Shown here in pieces: positions 1 through 9,824 of a stretch of 64,000 nt of DNA. The DNA is from Deinococcus malanensis. GTDB lineage: Bacteria; Deinococcota; Deinococci; Deinococcales; Deinococcaceae. The stretch spans positions 62,001 through 126,000 of the forward strand of contig NZ_BMPP01000003.1 of the NCBI RefSeq assembly GCF_014647655.1, given 5' to 3'. The position numbers and the translations under genes are program-made. The notes under the pieces are model-generated. The model saw nothing but the letters and a program-made list of their open reading frames with translations. It made no database searches and was not told the DNA's origin. Every line of letters starts with the position of its first letter. Within the stretch, counting starts at the first letter, position 1.

Positions 1-1442
1 ACCGTGGTGCGCTTGGGATTGAGCCGCGCCGCTTCCCGCACAGCGGCGTGGGCGTCGACGTACCCGTAGCCCACTTCCCACTCCTCGCGCTGCCGGACGA
101 CCGCCGAACTGGTGTCGTACACCGCGCGGCTGGTCTTCTTGAAGACACTCAGCACGCTGTCGAGGTTCAACCCTGGATGGGCCTCAAGCATCAGGGCGAC
201 CACACCACTGATATGCGGCGTGGCCATGCTGGTGCCACTGATGGTGGAGTACTGGGCGTTGTCCACATCCGGCACGGTGGTGGCCGCCACCCCGGTCAGG
301 GCCCGCGCCGCGCTGATCTTGACTCCAGGAGCCGTGACATCCGGGTGCACGTTGGCGTCCCCCGCACGTCCACGGCTGCTGAAGCTGGCCAGGGCGCCTT
401 TCTTATCCCCGGCTGCCACGCTCATCACGCACGGACTGGCCGAATAGGGGTTGAGGGTATCGGCGCCGGGGCCCTCGTTACCTGCGGCGAAGACCACGAT
501 CATTCCTGCGTCGTAGGCGCGCTTGGAGGCCAGGCTGATGGGATTGTAGGGAGCAAACTCGCCGCTCGAGCCCCAGGAGTTGCTGATGATCCGCACGTTG
601 TGGGTATCCCGGACCTCCGGGCGCATCACGTAGTCAAAGCCCTGAAGGGCATACAGGATGCTCAGGCCGTCGCCTGCACCGACGCCCACCAGGGTGGCCC
701 CGGGAGCCACCCCACGGCGGACCCGGGTGCTGCCGGCCGATGCCTCGCCGCTGCCCCCGATGGTGCTGGCGACGTGGGTGCCGTGCCCACTGCTGGTGTC
801 GGTGTTGGGCAGTTCGACGTACAGCGCACCTCCGACCGGTGTGTCGGTGACCGACCCAGCCAGCTTGACGTTGTTCGCCACGTGGTCCAGGTCGGCGTGG
901 GTTCCGTCCACCCCGGAGTCGATGATCGCCACGCCGACACCTCTGCCGGTCACGCTGTAGGTACTCTGGGCAGTATCTGCTCCGATAAACCGGACACTCT
1001 CCGCCAGGCTGTAGTGCAGCGGGGCGTCCCGGTAGATCGACTGCAGGCCCGGCAGATTGGCTTCGAGCGCCTGGATCAGTTCGGGGGTCACCAGGGTCCG
1101 GACAGCCACCATGGGCAGGTGGGTCAGCGCCCCCAGGCCATTGCCCAGATCCACCTCAAGGTTCGAATCCATCCAGGTGATGGCCCGGCCTTTGCTCGCA
1201 TCGTCCACAAAGGACAGAATCAGGGTGCCGACCTCGCCGTAACGCATGGTGCTGTCCACCTGTACCCGGCTGGGCGCAGTGGCGTACAGCGCCTGACAGG
1301 CACTCAGGGTGTTGCCCTGAGCCGCGAGTGAGCCACCGGTTCCCGGCCTGGCGACCGGGGCGGAAACCTGGGGGGTGCCCTGGCCGCAGGACGCAAGGAG
1401 AAGAGTGAGACCGAGGCTGTACGCGGTGAGCTGTTTCATCAT
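1..1442 (-). CDS. Subtilisin-like serine protease (S8), lipoprotein-type signal, C-terminus cut by window edge
   Basis: Secreted endopeptidase of the subtilase family. The catalytic triad is visible: Asp about 175 (VAIIDSGVD), His about 220 (GHGTHVA) and Ser about 405 (GTSMATP), plus the oxyanion Asn about 288 (SNSWG). The N-terminus is a short basic-hydrophobic signal ending LLLASCGQ, a lipobox with its Cys, so membrane anchoring outside the cell is likely. An I9-like propeptide probably fills residues 60-150. The start is the first of two adjacent ATGs (1442 and 1439); AGGAG lies 4 bases upstream. At least 480 codons are present and the gene continues beyond position 1. It is divergent from the TPR activator at 1651, a candidate regulator. 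Substrate unknown. Confidence 0.93.
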   Translation of the reverse strand, partial: MMKQLTAYSLGLTLLLASCGQGTPQVSAPVARPGTGGSLAAQGNTLSACQALYATAPSRVQVDSTMRYGEVGTLILSFVDDASKGRAITWMDSNLEVDLGNGLGALTHLPMVAVRTLVTPELIQALEANLPGLQSIYRDAPLHYSLAESVRFIGADTAQSTYSVTGRGVGVAIIDSGVDGTHADLDHVANNVKLAGSVTDTPVGGALYVELPNTDTSSGHGTHVASTIGGSGEASAGSTRVRRGVAPGATLVGVGAGDGLSILYALQGFDYVMRPEVRDTHNVRIISNSWGSSGEFAPYNPISLASKRAYDAGMIVVFAAGNEGPGADTLNPYSASPCVMSVAAGDKKGALASFSSRGRAGDANVHPDVTAPGVKISAARALTGVAATTVPDVDNAQYSTISGTSMATPHISGVVALMLEAHPGLNLDSVLSVFKKTSRAVYDTSSAVVRQREEWEVGYGYVDAHAAVREAARLNPKRTT

Positions 1443-1571
1443 GCGGCTCCTGGGAGAACAGTGGAAGAGAGCAGAGATAGGGACATTACGGTAGAGCTAT
1501 TAGAGCGTTCCAGTCTCAAAAAAAGCTCAAAAAGGCTTCAGATACAGCCCCTTAAACGGGAATACCGCTTC

Positions 1572-1581
1572 TTCTTAAGAA
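1572..1581. promoter_or_regulatory. 10-bp palindrome in the protease/activator divergent region
   Basis: TTCTTAAGAA is a perfect palindrome in the roughly 200-bp AT-richer gap between the protease start (1442) and the activator start (1651). It could be an operator for the adjacent winged-helix activator. Position and symmetry are the only evidence. Confidence 0.25.
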
Positions 1582-1650
1582 AGAGTGAAGCTGCCGTCAG
1601 ACTGTAAGCCGCTACGAAAATACCGTCACACACGGAGATATAGTGGAATG

Positions 1651-4137
1651 ATGGACACCTTGCCTGCCCGGCTGCGAGGGCGTCTTCATGAAGAACAGCA
1701 CGGGGTGGTGGCTCCGGTGGGGGTGGCTGCGGGCCATCCAATCCTGCGGGACTGGGCGCGTGCAGCCGGGTGGGCCATCCTGGAGGCGTCGCCGGGACCC
1801 CGGGACAGGCGCTGGGTGTGGTTTCCTACCACGCACACGGACCTGCGCACCCTGGACCCTGAACATCACGCGGCACTGGTTCTTGGTGTGGGTGACCTTC
1901 AGCTCGACGCGGACGAATGGACTGCTGCCTTGGCAGGCAGTCCGGCGCAGTGGCGAGAGCAGGCCTACGCGGCCTTTGGACAATGGCCGGCTGCACTGGA
2001 GATTCTGGCTCGCCTGCTCGCCCAGCAGGGAGCGGACGGACTTCCAGCCGTCGAGGAACTGCACCGGCATCCACTGATCAGCGTACTGCTGGCTCCCTAC
2101 TGGCCACCCGAGCCTTTGCGGCGGTCGGCCATGCAGCTGGCCAACGCTGCCCTGATTGCTCCGGCGGTGGCGCAGGCTCTGGACGTTGCACCTGCCGACC
2201 TTGACATCCTCAGCGACGAGGGGTGGTTGTGGCCGGCACCGGGAGGCTGGGCGTTCCCGGAACTGCTCCGGCGTGCCCTGTGCCCGGTCCCCGCCCCTGG
2301 GCCGGCGGTCCGTGCGGCAGAAGCACTTCAGGCGGCGGGCCACACCACGGCGGCCCTGACCACGCTGGCAACGGCGCAGGCCTGGGACGAACATCTGCAA
2401 CTGCTAGCCTATACCGCCCGCGCCGGCCAGGGAGAAGCGAACCTGCGCTCTCAGCTGGCCAGTGTGCCGGACCACTGGCGCCAGTCGCCGGCCGCGCGGT
2501 ACCTGGCCGGACTGCTGGCCCGCAGTACCGGGGACCTGAACGAGGCGGACGCCCTGTATTCGCAGGCGCTGGGCGGGCTGCCGGAGTCTCTGGTGGCCAC
2601 GGTGCACAATGCCCGGGGCGTGGTGCGGGCCATGCGGGGATTGACCGAAGGTGCTCTGGCCGACTTTGAGGCAGCTGCAGGAGGCAGCGGGGTCACGGCT
2701 GGTGAAGCCAGCCAGAACCGCGCCCTGCTGCTGATTCAGACCGGGCGTCACGCCGAGGCGGAGCTCAGCCTGGGCCGGGCCGTTGCCGCCTTTCGGGCCG
2801 CAGGAGATCCTCTGCGCGAGGCCCGTAGTCTCGAAACGCTGGGGGGGCTGCAGTTCGGACGTGGCCTGCTGCGTGAGGCGCTGCCCCCCTATGCCAAGGC
2901 CCTCATCCTGCAATCGGGGCAGCCGCGGGACGCGGCCATGACCCACCTCAATCTGGCGGAGGTGCACGCGGCGCTGGGTGACTTTGGCAGTGCCGAGACG
3001 CAGCTGCACGCGGCGCAGGTTCTGGTTCGTGCCCCTGGGTCCGACAGCGGAGTGGCCGGGTGGGCTCTGCGGGTCCAGGCGCTGCTGGCGCTGCATGAGG
3101 GGCAGCCCCCGCAGGCGCTGCACTGGCTGGGCCAGATCCAGACCGCGGACCGTACACTGCATGCTGAAACCGCGCTGCTGCTGGCCCGGGCTTACCGCGA
3201 AAGTGGTGACCCTGACCGGGCCGCCGCAGCCCTGGAAGAGGCGCGGCAGCTGGGTCTGCGCGCGGATCTGGAGGCGGCCCTGCAGGGACAGGGCGACCTG
3301 GGCAGTGTGATTGCCGAGGCCCGGGAGGAAGAGGCCCGGCTGGAACTGGCCACTGCACTGCTGGAACGTGGTGAACCCGACGACCTCACCGAGGCCCTGG
3401 AGTTGATCCGCACCCACGGCTACCTGCCCCTGTTGAGCAGCCGCGCGGCAGGCACGCTCGTCGGCATGGCCCGCGACGCTGAGACACGCGCCCTGTTTCC
3501 TCTGCGGGTTCAGGCGCTGGGACCGCTGCGGGTTCAGCACGCCGGACGGACCCTGCAACTGGCCGACTTTCCGACCCGCAAGAGTGCAGCACTGCTTATG
3601 GCCCTGGCGCTGGCCCAGCGGCCCCAGAACCGTGAGGCCCTCGCCGAACGTTTCTGGCCAGGAGCCAAGAACCCGGTTGCCAGTCTGCAGACTGCCCTGT
3701 ATCACCTGCGCAGCGTCTTCGGCACTCCCCTGGTCGGGACCGAACGTGGGCAGGTCTCGATGCTCTTTCCGGTGCACAGCGACCTCGACGAGCTGCGCGG
3801 AGCGCTCAGCGGGCCGGACACCCCGCGCCTGGCCGAGCTGCTGAGGCCCATGACGGCGCCACTGAGCGTGTTTCCCGACCTGCCGACAGAGTTACCCGAG
3901 GAACGCGAACAGGCCGAGCGGCTGCTCCACGACGCCCTGCGTGTTCATGCCAGTGCCCAGCCGGCCGGAGACGCCCGCAGGCGCGACGCCCTGCGCGTGC
4001 TGATTACCGCCGATCCACTGGACCTGGACAGCCGGATGGATCTGATCCACTGGCATGAGCTTCACGGCGAGCAGGAGGCGGCGGATCAGGAAAGGCGCCA
4101 TCTGGAGCAGGCCCGGCTGGCCCTAGAAGCGCCGTAA
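1651..4137 (+). CDS. Large TPR transcriptional activator with winged-helix and BTAD-like C-terminus
   Basis: Predicted transcription activator of 828 residues. Roughly residues 200-560 consist of Ala/Leu-rich helical repeats of TPR type (EADALYSQAL, EGALADFEAA, EALPPYAKAL). Near residues 610-700 is an OmpR/SARP-like winged helix (RVQALGPLRV opening, NPVASLQTALYHLRSVFG as recognition region), and residues 720-828 resemble a bacterial transcriptional activation domain. No receiver or NTPase motif is visible. Two ATGs compete: 1648 has GGAG about 11 bases upstream, while 1651 has TATAGT exactly six bases upstream, the leaderless arrangement. It is divergent from the S8 protease and may control it. 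Effector unknown. Confidence 0.85.
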   Translation: MDTLPARLRGRLHEEQHGVVAPVGVAAGHPILRDWARAAGWAILEASPGPRDRRWVWFPTTHTDLRTLDPEHHAALVLGVGDLQLDADEWTAALAGSPAQWREQAYAAFGQWPAALEILARLLAQQGADGLPAVEELHRHPLISVLLAPYWPPEPLRRSAMQLANAALIAPAVAQALDVAPADLDILSDEGWLWPAPGGWAFPELLRRALCPVPAPGPAVRAAEALQAAGHTTAALTTLATAQAWDEHLQLLAYTARAGQGEANLRSQLASVPDHWRQSPAARYLAGLLARSTGDLNEADALYSQALGGLPESLVATVHNARGVVRAMRGLTEGALADFEAAAGGSGVTAGEASQNRALLLIQTGRHAEAELSLGRAVAAFRAAGDPLREARSLETLGGLQFGRGLLREALPPYAKALILQSGQPRDAAMTHLNLAEVHAALGDFGSAETQLHAAQVLVRAPGSDSGVAGWALRVQALLALHEGQPPQALHWLGQIQTADRTLHAETALLLARAYRESGDPDRAAAALEEARQLGLRADLEAALQGQGDLGSVIAEAREEEARLELATALLERGEPDDLTEALELIRTHGYLPLLSSRAAGTLVGMARDAETRALFPLRVQALGPLRVQHAGRTLQLADFPTRKSAALLMALALAQRPQNREALAERFWPGAKNPVASLQTALYHLRSVFGTPLVGTERGQVSMLFPVHSDLDELRGALSGPDTPRLAELLRPMTAPLSVFPDLPTELPEEREQAERLLHDALRVHASAQPAGDARRRDALRVLITADPLDLDSRMDLIHWHELHGEQEAADQERRHLEQARLALEAP

Positions 4138-4170
4138 CTGCAAGGCACCGCGCCGACTTCACGTGCCGGG

Positions 4171-5309
4171 TCAGTCGTGGCGTGTGCCAGAAACGGCAGG
4201 AGTCGTGGCGAAGAACTGCACCGCCCGTTTCCCGTTCTGCTTGACGTGGTACATGGCCCGGTCCGCGTGACGCAGCAGGGTCTGCGCGTCCCTTCCGTCG
4301 TGGGGGAACATGCTGATTCCCACGCTGGCACTGACCTGTACCGGCCGGCCACGTGAACCGGGCGTGTCAGCGATTCCAGAAATCTGAATGCCACCAGCTT
4401 GGCTGCGTATTCCCTGCTCTCCAGCAGGACCGCTGCAAACTCATCTCCACTGATCCGCACCACCACATCCCGGGCCCGGCACACGCCGCGAAGCCGGCCG
4501 GCAACTTCCTTGAGCACAAGGTCACTCGCTTCGTGGCCAAGACTGTCGTTGACGCCTTTGAAGCCGTCAAGGTCAATGCTCAGCAGGCTGAAACTGGTGG
4601 AGTGGGTGTCTGTGGAGGCGGCTGTCGCCTCCTGAAGGGTGCGTTCCAGCTGACGGCGGTTGGGCAGACCAGTCAGGGCGTCGACGTACACCAGATGTTC
4701 TAGAGTCTGCGCGTGGGCCACCGTCTGTACGTGATGACCGGCAAAGCGGTACACGATTCCGGACAGGACAAACAGGGTGCAGTTCGCCAGGTTCAGCTGA
4801 ATCAGGGCATTCAGCAGCACCGGATCCCACACCGGCCAGCTCCTGACCGCGAACGCCAGGGACGTCAGCAGGAACAGCAACACGAACAGACGGCCGCTCA
4901 GGCGGGCCCGGTCGAGGCGGGTAGTGAAAAAGGCCAGCAGGTACACCCCGGGAATCCAGACAAAGGACTCGGTAAATTCTGCGGGCACATTCATGCCAGG
5001 ACTGGGGAAGAACAGCAGGGCAACCAGCTTGCTGAGGAAAAAAGCGCTGCTGCCCAGCAGCATCGTAGCCGTCACGAAAGGATAGGAGCGGGGCCGGATC
5101 AGGAGAAGAGTCTCGAGGCCCAGAAGCACGGTAAACATCAGCGGGTGGGCCAGGCGGTCGAAAGAATTTTCCTGCCCGGTACGGATATCGGACATGATGG
5201 CGGCAAGAAAAGCGAAGGCGATGATCGGGGTCGTGATAGACACCGTCCGGTGAAGATCGGTGGAAATAAGCGGTGAATCCCGGTTCGTGAAGGCATTTTC
5301 CTTATTCAC
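4171..5309 (-). pseudogene. Membrane-anchored GGDEF diguanylate cyclase, frameshifted after the active site
   Basis: Membrane protein with five or six hydrophobic segments in the first 190 residues followed by a GGDEF domain opening with DALTGLPNRRQ. The signature is SGDEF, a tolerated variant, and an RxxD inhibitory site (RARD) lies five residues before it. At the GGCCGG tandem repeat near 4341-4350 the frame breaks. The ending expected for the family (SVGISMFPHD, then HADRAMYHVKQ) lies in the -1 frame and stops at 4171, 34 bases from the neighbouring gene. The unshifted frame instead gives unrelated Arg/Pro/Ser-rich sequence and runs into the next gene at 4086. The GTG at 5309 is chosen for AAAGG upstream; ATG 5381 is an alternative. 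Real mutation or sequencing error cannot be told apart. Confidence 0.75.
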
Positions 5310-5699
5310 GTTCTGCCTTTGGGCCGCGTCCCTAAGGACAGACCACCTCAGAATCCTGCCACAGTGAATTGTGAGCTTCATTTCAAGTGGCGTTGGAACG
5401 GGATGCGCCTGGAAGTCCAACTCACATCACGGTAGCTTTCAGGGGCGGGACGCAGACCGTGACCGAAGTGGGCGCTGACGGGCAGTCATTGACTCCGCCT
5501 GCAGGCTGCGGATACTGGTGATGCAACTTCCTTCCGAGCAAGGAGACAGTGCGGCGCTCCACTGCGTGGCTGAGCGGAAAAGGTTTTTTGCGTTCCATAC
5601 ACGCCGGGCCTAAAGACCGGGTGGTGCTGAGTCTCAGCACTACCCCCAAATGTCTTCTCATAGCGGCCCAAAGGGCACAGGCCGGGCGATATCTCTTGC
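5310..5699. other. Intergenic stretch between GGDEF gene and receiver gene
   Basis: About 390 bases with no convincing coding sequence. It holds the 5' region of the GGDEF gene, where alternative starts (5381 ATG) could extend the protein, and the 3' side of the receiver gene. No clear terminator or promoter was recognised. Confidence 0.4.
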
Positions 5700-6116
5700 T
5701 CAGGCCGAAAGGCGCTGTGGCATGCACTCGTTGACCAGTTCGGACAGGCCGCTGATGTACTCGCCCAGGGTTTCACCCTTTTCGATCACCGGTAGGCTGA
5801 GCCCCGTCAACAGCTGGCGGTGGCCGGAATGCGACTGCAGCTCACTGCGGCGGCCCCACAGCACCACAGGCAGCGAACGCCACTGGGGATGCAGGTCCAG
5901 CCGCTGCAGGAATGCTTCACTGTCCATATCGGGCAGGGCAACCGAGGCGATCACCATGGATGGCAGCGGAGCGGTCTCCAGGTAATGCAGAGCTTCCTCG
6001 GCAGATGCACAGATCACCGCATCCAGCGCGTAGCCACACTTGCTGAGGGCTTTATGCAGCAGGAGCCGGTCGGTCCTGTTGCCCTCAACAAGAAGAAGCG
6101 GGAAGGCAGGGTTCAT
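5700..6116 (-). CDS. CheY-like receiver domain protein lacking the phospho-acceptor Asp
   Basis: Stand-alone 138-residue receiver fold: LLLVEGNRTDR at strand 1, ALPDMDS after strand 3. The position that normally carries the phosphorylated Asp holds Ser (MVIASVALPDMD against the usual LxDxxLPDMD), and the acidic pair of strand 1 is reduced to Glu-Gly. It is therefore probably not phosphorylated in the usual way and may act as a protein-binding module. The ATG at 6116 has GGAGG eight bases upstream. It sits between a GGDEF gene and a PAS-GGDEF-EAL gene, which suggests a signalling context. The fold assignment is good; the function is unknown. Confidence 0.75.
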   Translation of the reverse strand: MNPAFPLLLVEGNRTDRLLLHKALSKCGYALDAVICASAEEALHYLETAPLPSMVIASVALPDMDSEAFLQRLDLHPQWRSLPVVLWGRRSELQSHSGHRQLLTGLSLPVIEKGETLGEYISGLSELVNECMPQRLSA

Positions 6117-6631
6117 GAAGTCATCCTCCGCCGGCAGGCGGCATTTGATGTGGCAGACAAATAAAGAAGCTTTGATCTTGAACCTTTACCCAAGTCAAGG
6201 TAAACGAACCCTCAATCCGGGGAAGGAAGTAATTCCTGTCCACGCATCGGTCAGTTTCGTCACCACGAAACGTGCAGATGAGGTCCAGTCATGTGACCGC
6301 CCCGGTTCCGGACCGTTCTGCACAACGGTTGCTCTCAAACGAGCCCTGCAGGTCCAGGAGCCGCCGATGTCTCAGATTCGGATGCAGCTGTTCTTATCGC
6401 CCCTGAGGTGACCACCTCCTCCCATGGTCCAGGCCATTTCAATAAAAAAGCATCTGAGCACGCCTACCCGTTCGCGCCCAGCCAGGGAGGTCACGGCTCG
6501 TACTGTGGGCAGAGTCAGACCTGCTGCCGCACACCAGCCAGCAGGATGATTATTCTGAACCCATCACCCTGAAACTCCAGGGGGCGCCGTGTGCCCGTCC
6601 TGGTCGGGATCGGAACACGGGAGGAACCACT
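6117..6631. other. 515-bp divergent intergenic region
   Basis: Lies between the receiver gene (minus) and the GGDEF-EAL gene (plus), so promoters for both must be here. No long ORF in it looks coding. A short AT-rich run (AATAAAAAAGC, about 6440-6450) is the only compositional feature noticed. The GGDEF-EAL gene has GGAGG eight bases before its start at 6632. Confidence 0.4.
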
Positions 6632-9511
6632 ATGGCTCTGAGTCGTGCGAATACGGTGTACCAGGAGGCCTTTGAGGCTCTACCCTCCACTCTGGCGATC
6701 CTTGACCAGGACGGCGTCATCCTGGATGTCAATGCCGCCTGGACCAGCTTTGGCGAGGCGAATGGACTGAGGATGCCCAATGCTGCGGTGGGCGTGAACT
6801 ACCTGGAGATCTGCGACGCCAGCATGCTGCCCGAAGCGCAGGCTGTGGCACAGGGCATCCGGAGTGTTATGCAGGGGCACCGCCGTGTGTACACGCATGT
6901 GTACCCCTGTCATGCGCCTGAGGAGCGCCGATGGTTCCAGATGCGGGTCACGGCCTTCGGCGAGGAACGCCGCGCTGTGATCATCCACGAGGACATCAGC
7001 AACTGCAAGCAGGCGGAGGACCACCTGCGTGACCAAGTGGAGTTCACCCAGGGCCTTCTGACCAACAGCCCGGACTGCATTCAGGTGCTGAGCCTTGACG
7101 GAGAAGTGCTGTGGGTGAATGACCGTGGCTGTCAGATGCTGGCGGCCGCGGGGGACCGGCCGTTTGACGCCGTGACAGGGTCAGGCCTCTGGTCCCACGA
7201 CTCCCGGCCTGAGATAGATCGGGCCATGGAGCGCGTCCGGCAAGGAGAGAAGGCACACGTCCAGGCCACCAGCCTGACCTCACAGGGTGTCAGCCTCTTC
7301 TGGGACATCGTCATGACCCCCCTGCGGAACACTGACGGAGTACCGGCACAGATTCTGCTGACAGCGCGGGACCTGACCGATCTGCGGGAGGCGCAGCAGC
7401 AGGCCACACGCAAGGCCACGCACATGACCTCCATTCTTTCCAGGATCGAGGAAGCATTCTTTGCCATAGACACCGAGTGGCGGCTGACCTACCTCAATCC
7501 GTCGGCAGAGCGGCTGGTCCAGCGGCCGGCTGCGGAGCTGATCGGGCACGTTATCTGGGATCTGTTTCCAGACGCTATGGACAGTGAGTTTCATCAGCTG
7601 GCCAGGGCGGCCATCGAGTCGCAAGGCAAGGGAGAATTCGAAACGCACTACGCCCCGTTGAACGTGTGGCTGAGGCTCAAAATCTATGCCCACTCCGGCG
7701 GTCTCACGGTGCTGATGCAGAATATCTCCGCCACAAAGGCCGAGGAACAGGCTCAGCAGGACCGCAACGCCATCCTGGAGATGACAGTGCAGGGCAGACC
7801 TTTACCGGACATCCTTCATCAGGTTGCGCTGATGGTCGAAGCCCAGGCACCGGAGCATGTGTGCGCGGTGCTGCTGCGGCACCGCGGCAGATTGTCAGTC
7901 TATGCCGCGCCCAGCCTGAAGGCCGAACTGCGTCTGGCCCTGAACGGTGTCGCCGAACAGGAGGGATTCTGTGGGTCCGCAGTGCTGGGCGGAGACCCCG
8001 TGACCGTGGAGGACTTCGCTACTGACCCGTCGTCTACCGGGTGGCGTGTCGTCCTGGCGCCGTATGAACTGCGTGCCTGCGTGTCACTTCCGATCAAGGA
8101 CGGGCGCCAGACGGTGCTGGGAGCCATCACCCTGTTTGCGAAGGCTCCCGGGACCTTTGCTCAGGAAGTCCTGCGGGCACTGGACAAGGCGCGCCACCTC
8201 GCGGCGGTCGCCATCGAACATCATCATCTGGCCGAGCAGCTCAGGTACCAGGCGCAGCACGACACGCTGACCGGGCTGGCCAACCGGCAGCTGTTCGAAG
8301 AGGCCCTTCACCGGGCTCTGGATGCGGCGCGGCACGTCGAAGGCGAGCTCGGCGTGCTGTTTATCGACGTCGATAACTTCAAAAGCGTGAATGACAGCCT
8401 TGGGCACGAGGCGGGTGACCAGGTCCTGCAGGAAATTGCCCGGCGCCTTAGGCAGTGTGTTCAGCACGGCGACACCGTGGCGCGCATCAGCGGCGACGAA
8501 TTCACCATGATTCTCCCGTTTGCGGCGGAAGCAGACGCCCTGGAGGTGGCCCGGCGCATCACGGAGGCACTTTCGCATCCGTTTCAGGTGCTTGACCGGG
8601 AAATCCGGGTCAGTGCTTCGATCGGCATCACGCTGACTCCGGAAGGAGGCGGCGACCCCGAGACGCTGCACCGAAGCGCTGACCTGGCGATGTACCATGC
8701 CAAAACCCGCAAAACGAACTTTGCTGTCTTTCGCAGCGAGATGAACCGGCGGGCCTACGAGCGCTTCCAGCTTTCCTCGTTTCTGCGGCAGGCGGCCGAG
8801 CACAACAGTTTCGAGCTGCACTATCAGCCACAGGTCCGGCTGAGTGACGGTCTCCAGACCGGCGTCGAGGCCCTCGTCCGGTGGCATCACCACGAGCTCG
8901 GCCCGGTTTCGCCGGAGCGCTTTATTCCGATGGCCGAGGAAACCGGCCTGATCGAGTCCATCGGAACCTGGGTGCTTGGGGAGGCGTGCCGGCAGGGCGT
9001 CGTCTGGCAATCCCAGGGGCATCCGCGGCTCCGGGTTGCGGTTAATGTCTCCGCCCTGCAGTTTGAACGCAAAAACTTCGTCGAGACGGTGGCCCGGTGC
9101 CTGCAGGAGACCGGGTTCCCCGCAGAACAGCTTGAGCTGGAACTGACCGAACGGGTCGTGATGCGGCAGGTAGAAGAATCGGTGTGGCGAATGCGCCAGC
9201 TCCGCGACCTGGGCGTGTGGATCTCAGTCGACGATTTTGGAACCGGCTATTCAAGCCTCAGCTACCTGCCGCGGCTGCCCATCAACATCCTGAAGATTGA
9301 CCGGTCATTCGTATCGGGTCTGAGTGAGACGTCGCCCACGTATCCCGTCGTTCAGGCCATTCTTGGCCTCGCACGCAGCCTGAACCTGGAGGCCATCGCC
9401 GAAGGCATCGAAACGACGGACGAGCTGCGTGTGCTCCGGCAGCTGGGCTGTGATCTGGGCCAGGGGCATCTGTTCGGCAGGGCGCAGCCTGCCAGCAGCA
9501 CCCAGTTCTGA
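6632..9511 (+). CDS. PAS-PAS-PAS-GAF-GGDEF-EAL cyclic-di-GMP turnover protein
   Basis: Soluble 959-residue signalling enzyme. Three PAS domains occupy about residues 10-125, 140-255 and 265-375, and a GAF domain about 395-535. The GGDEF domain begins at DTLTGLANRQLF (about 540) with signature SGDEF (about 619); the RxxD inhibitory site is absent (QHGD). The EAL domain starts at about 743 (VEALVRW) and keeps the metal and catalytic residues: NVSALQF, ELTERV, DDFGTGYSS, ILKIDRSF, AEGIET and GQGHLFGRAQP. Phosphodiesterase activity is therefore likely, with cyclase activity possible. No membrane segment is seen. The start at 6632 has GGAGG upstream. It probably sets c-di-GMP in response to a cytosolic signal; ligand unknown. 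Confidence 0.93.
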   Translation: MALSRANTVYQEAFEALPSTLAILDQDGVILDVNAAWTSFGEANGLRMPNAAVGVNYLEICDASMLPEAQAVAQGIRSVMQGHRRVYTHVYPCHAPEERRWFQMRVTAFGEERRAVIIHEDISNCKQAEDHLRDQVEFTQGLLTNSPDCIQVLSLDGEVLWVNDRGCQMLAAAGDRPFDAVTGSGLWSHDSRPEIDRAMERVRQGEKAHVQATSLTSQGVSLFWDIVMTPLRNTDGVPAQILLTARDLTDLREAQQQATRKATHMTSILSRIEEAFFAIDTEWRLTYLNPSAERLVQRPAAELIGHVIWDLFPDAMDSEFHQLARAAIESQGKGEFETHYAPLNVWLRLKIYAHSGGLTVLMQNISATKAEEQAQQDRNAILEMTVQGRPLPDILHQVALMVEAQAPEHVCAVLLRHRGRLSVYAAPSLKAELRLALNGVAEQEGFCGSAVLGGDPVTVEDFATDPSSTGWRVVLAPYELRACVSLPIKDGRQTVLGAITLFAKAPGTFAQEVLRALDKARHLAAVAIEHHHLAEQLRYQAQHDTLTGLANRQLFEEALHRALDAARHVEGELGVLFIDVDNFKSVNDSLGHEAGDQVLQEIARRLRQCVQHGDTVARISGDEFTMILPFAAEADALEVARRITEALSHPFQVLDREIRVSASIGITLTPEGGGDPETLHRSADLAMYHAKTRKTNFAVFRSEMNRRAYERFQLSSFLRQAAEHNSFELHYQPQVRLSDGLQTGVEALVRWHHHELGPVSPERFIPMAEETGLIESIGTWVLGEACRQGVVWQSQGHPRLRVAVNVSALQFERKNFVETVARCLQETGFPAEQLELELTERVVMRQVEESVWRMRQLRDLGVWISVDDFGTGYSSLSYLPRLPINILKIDRSFVSGLSETSPTYPVVQAILGLARSLNLEAIAEGIETTDELRVLRQLGCDLGQGHLFGRAQPASSTQF

Positions 9512-9775
9512 GAGCGAGGCCACAAGAGTGTTGACTGGTGCACAGCCCCACAGGCAATGCGGCGCGTCCGGCTCACCGTGGTACCGCTGTTTCCCGGTAC
9601 CTGGATGGCCATGAACCAGCTCGGTGCCGGTCAATCGCAGTTGACGCCAAGGCGGCTCACCTCGAAGGCTGACCGGGCAATCACCAGATCAACTACCGCC
9701 GGTCCGGCGGTGCTGGGAGAACGATCATGGCAGGGATCATCGCTGCCACTCCTGACCGTCTGCGCCGCCCACCAG

Positions 9776-9803
9776 AAAAAAGCAGGGCCGGTCAGGACCC
9801 TGC
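9776..9803 (-). terminator. Rho-independent terminator, minus strand
   Basis: On the minus strand GCAGGG and CCCTGC form a six-pair stem around a ten-base loop, followed at once by TTTTTT. It would end transcripts coming from the GNAT gene at 10105-10857 or from the small reading frame at 9825-9869. Confidence 0.75.
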
Positions 9804-9824
9804 CTCTGTCTTTGTCCAACTGAC

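Noticed and set aside
1150..1165. GGTTCGAATCC, resembling a tRNA T-loop
   Set aside because: Lies inside the protease coding sequence and no acceptor stem or anticodon arm can be built around it.
48..1331. 427-codon open frame on the plus strand
   Set aside because: Antisense to the subtilase gene, whose catalytic motifs are clear; long antisense frames are common at this GC content.
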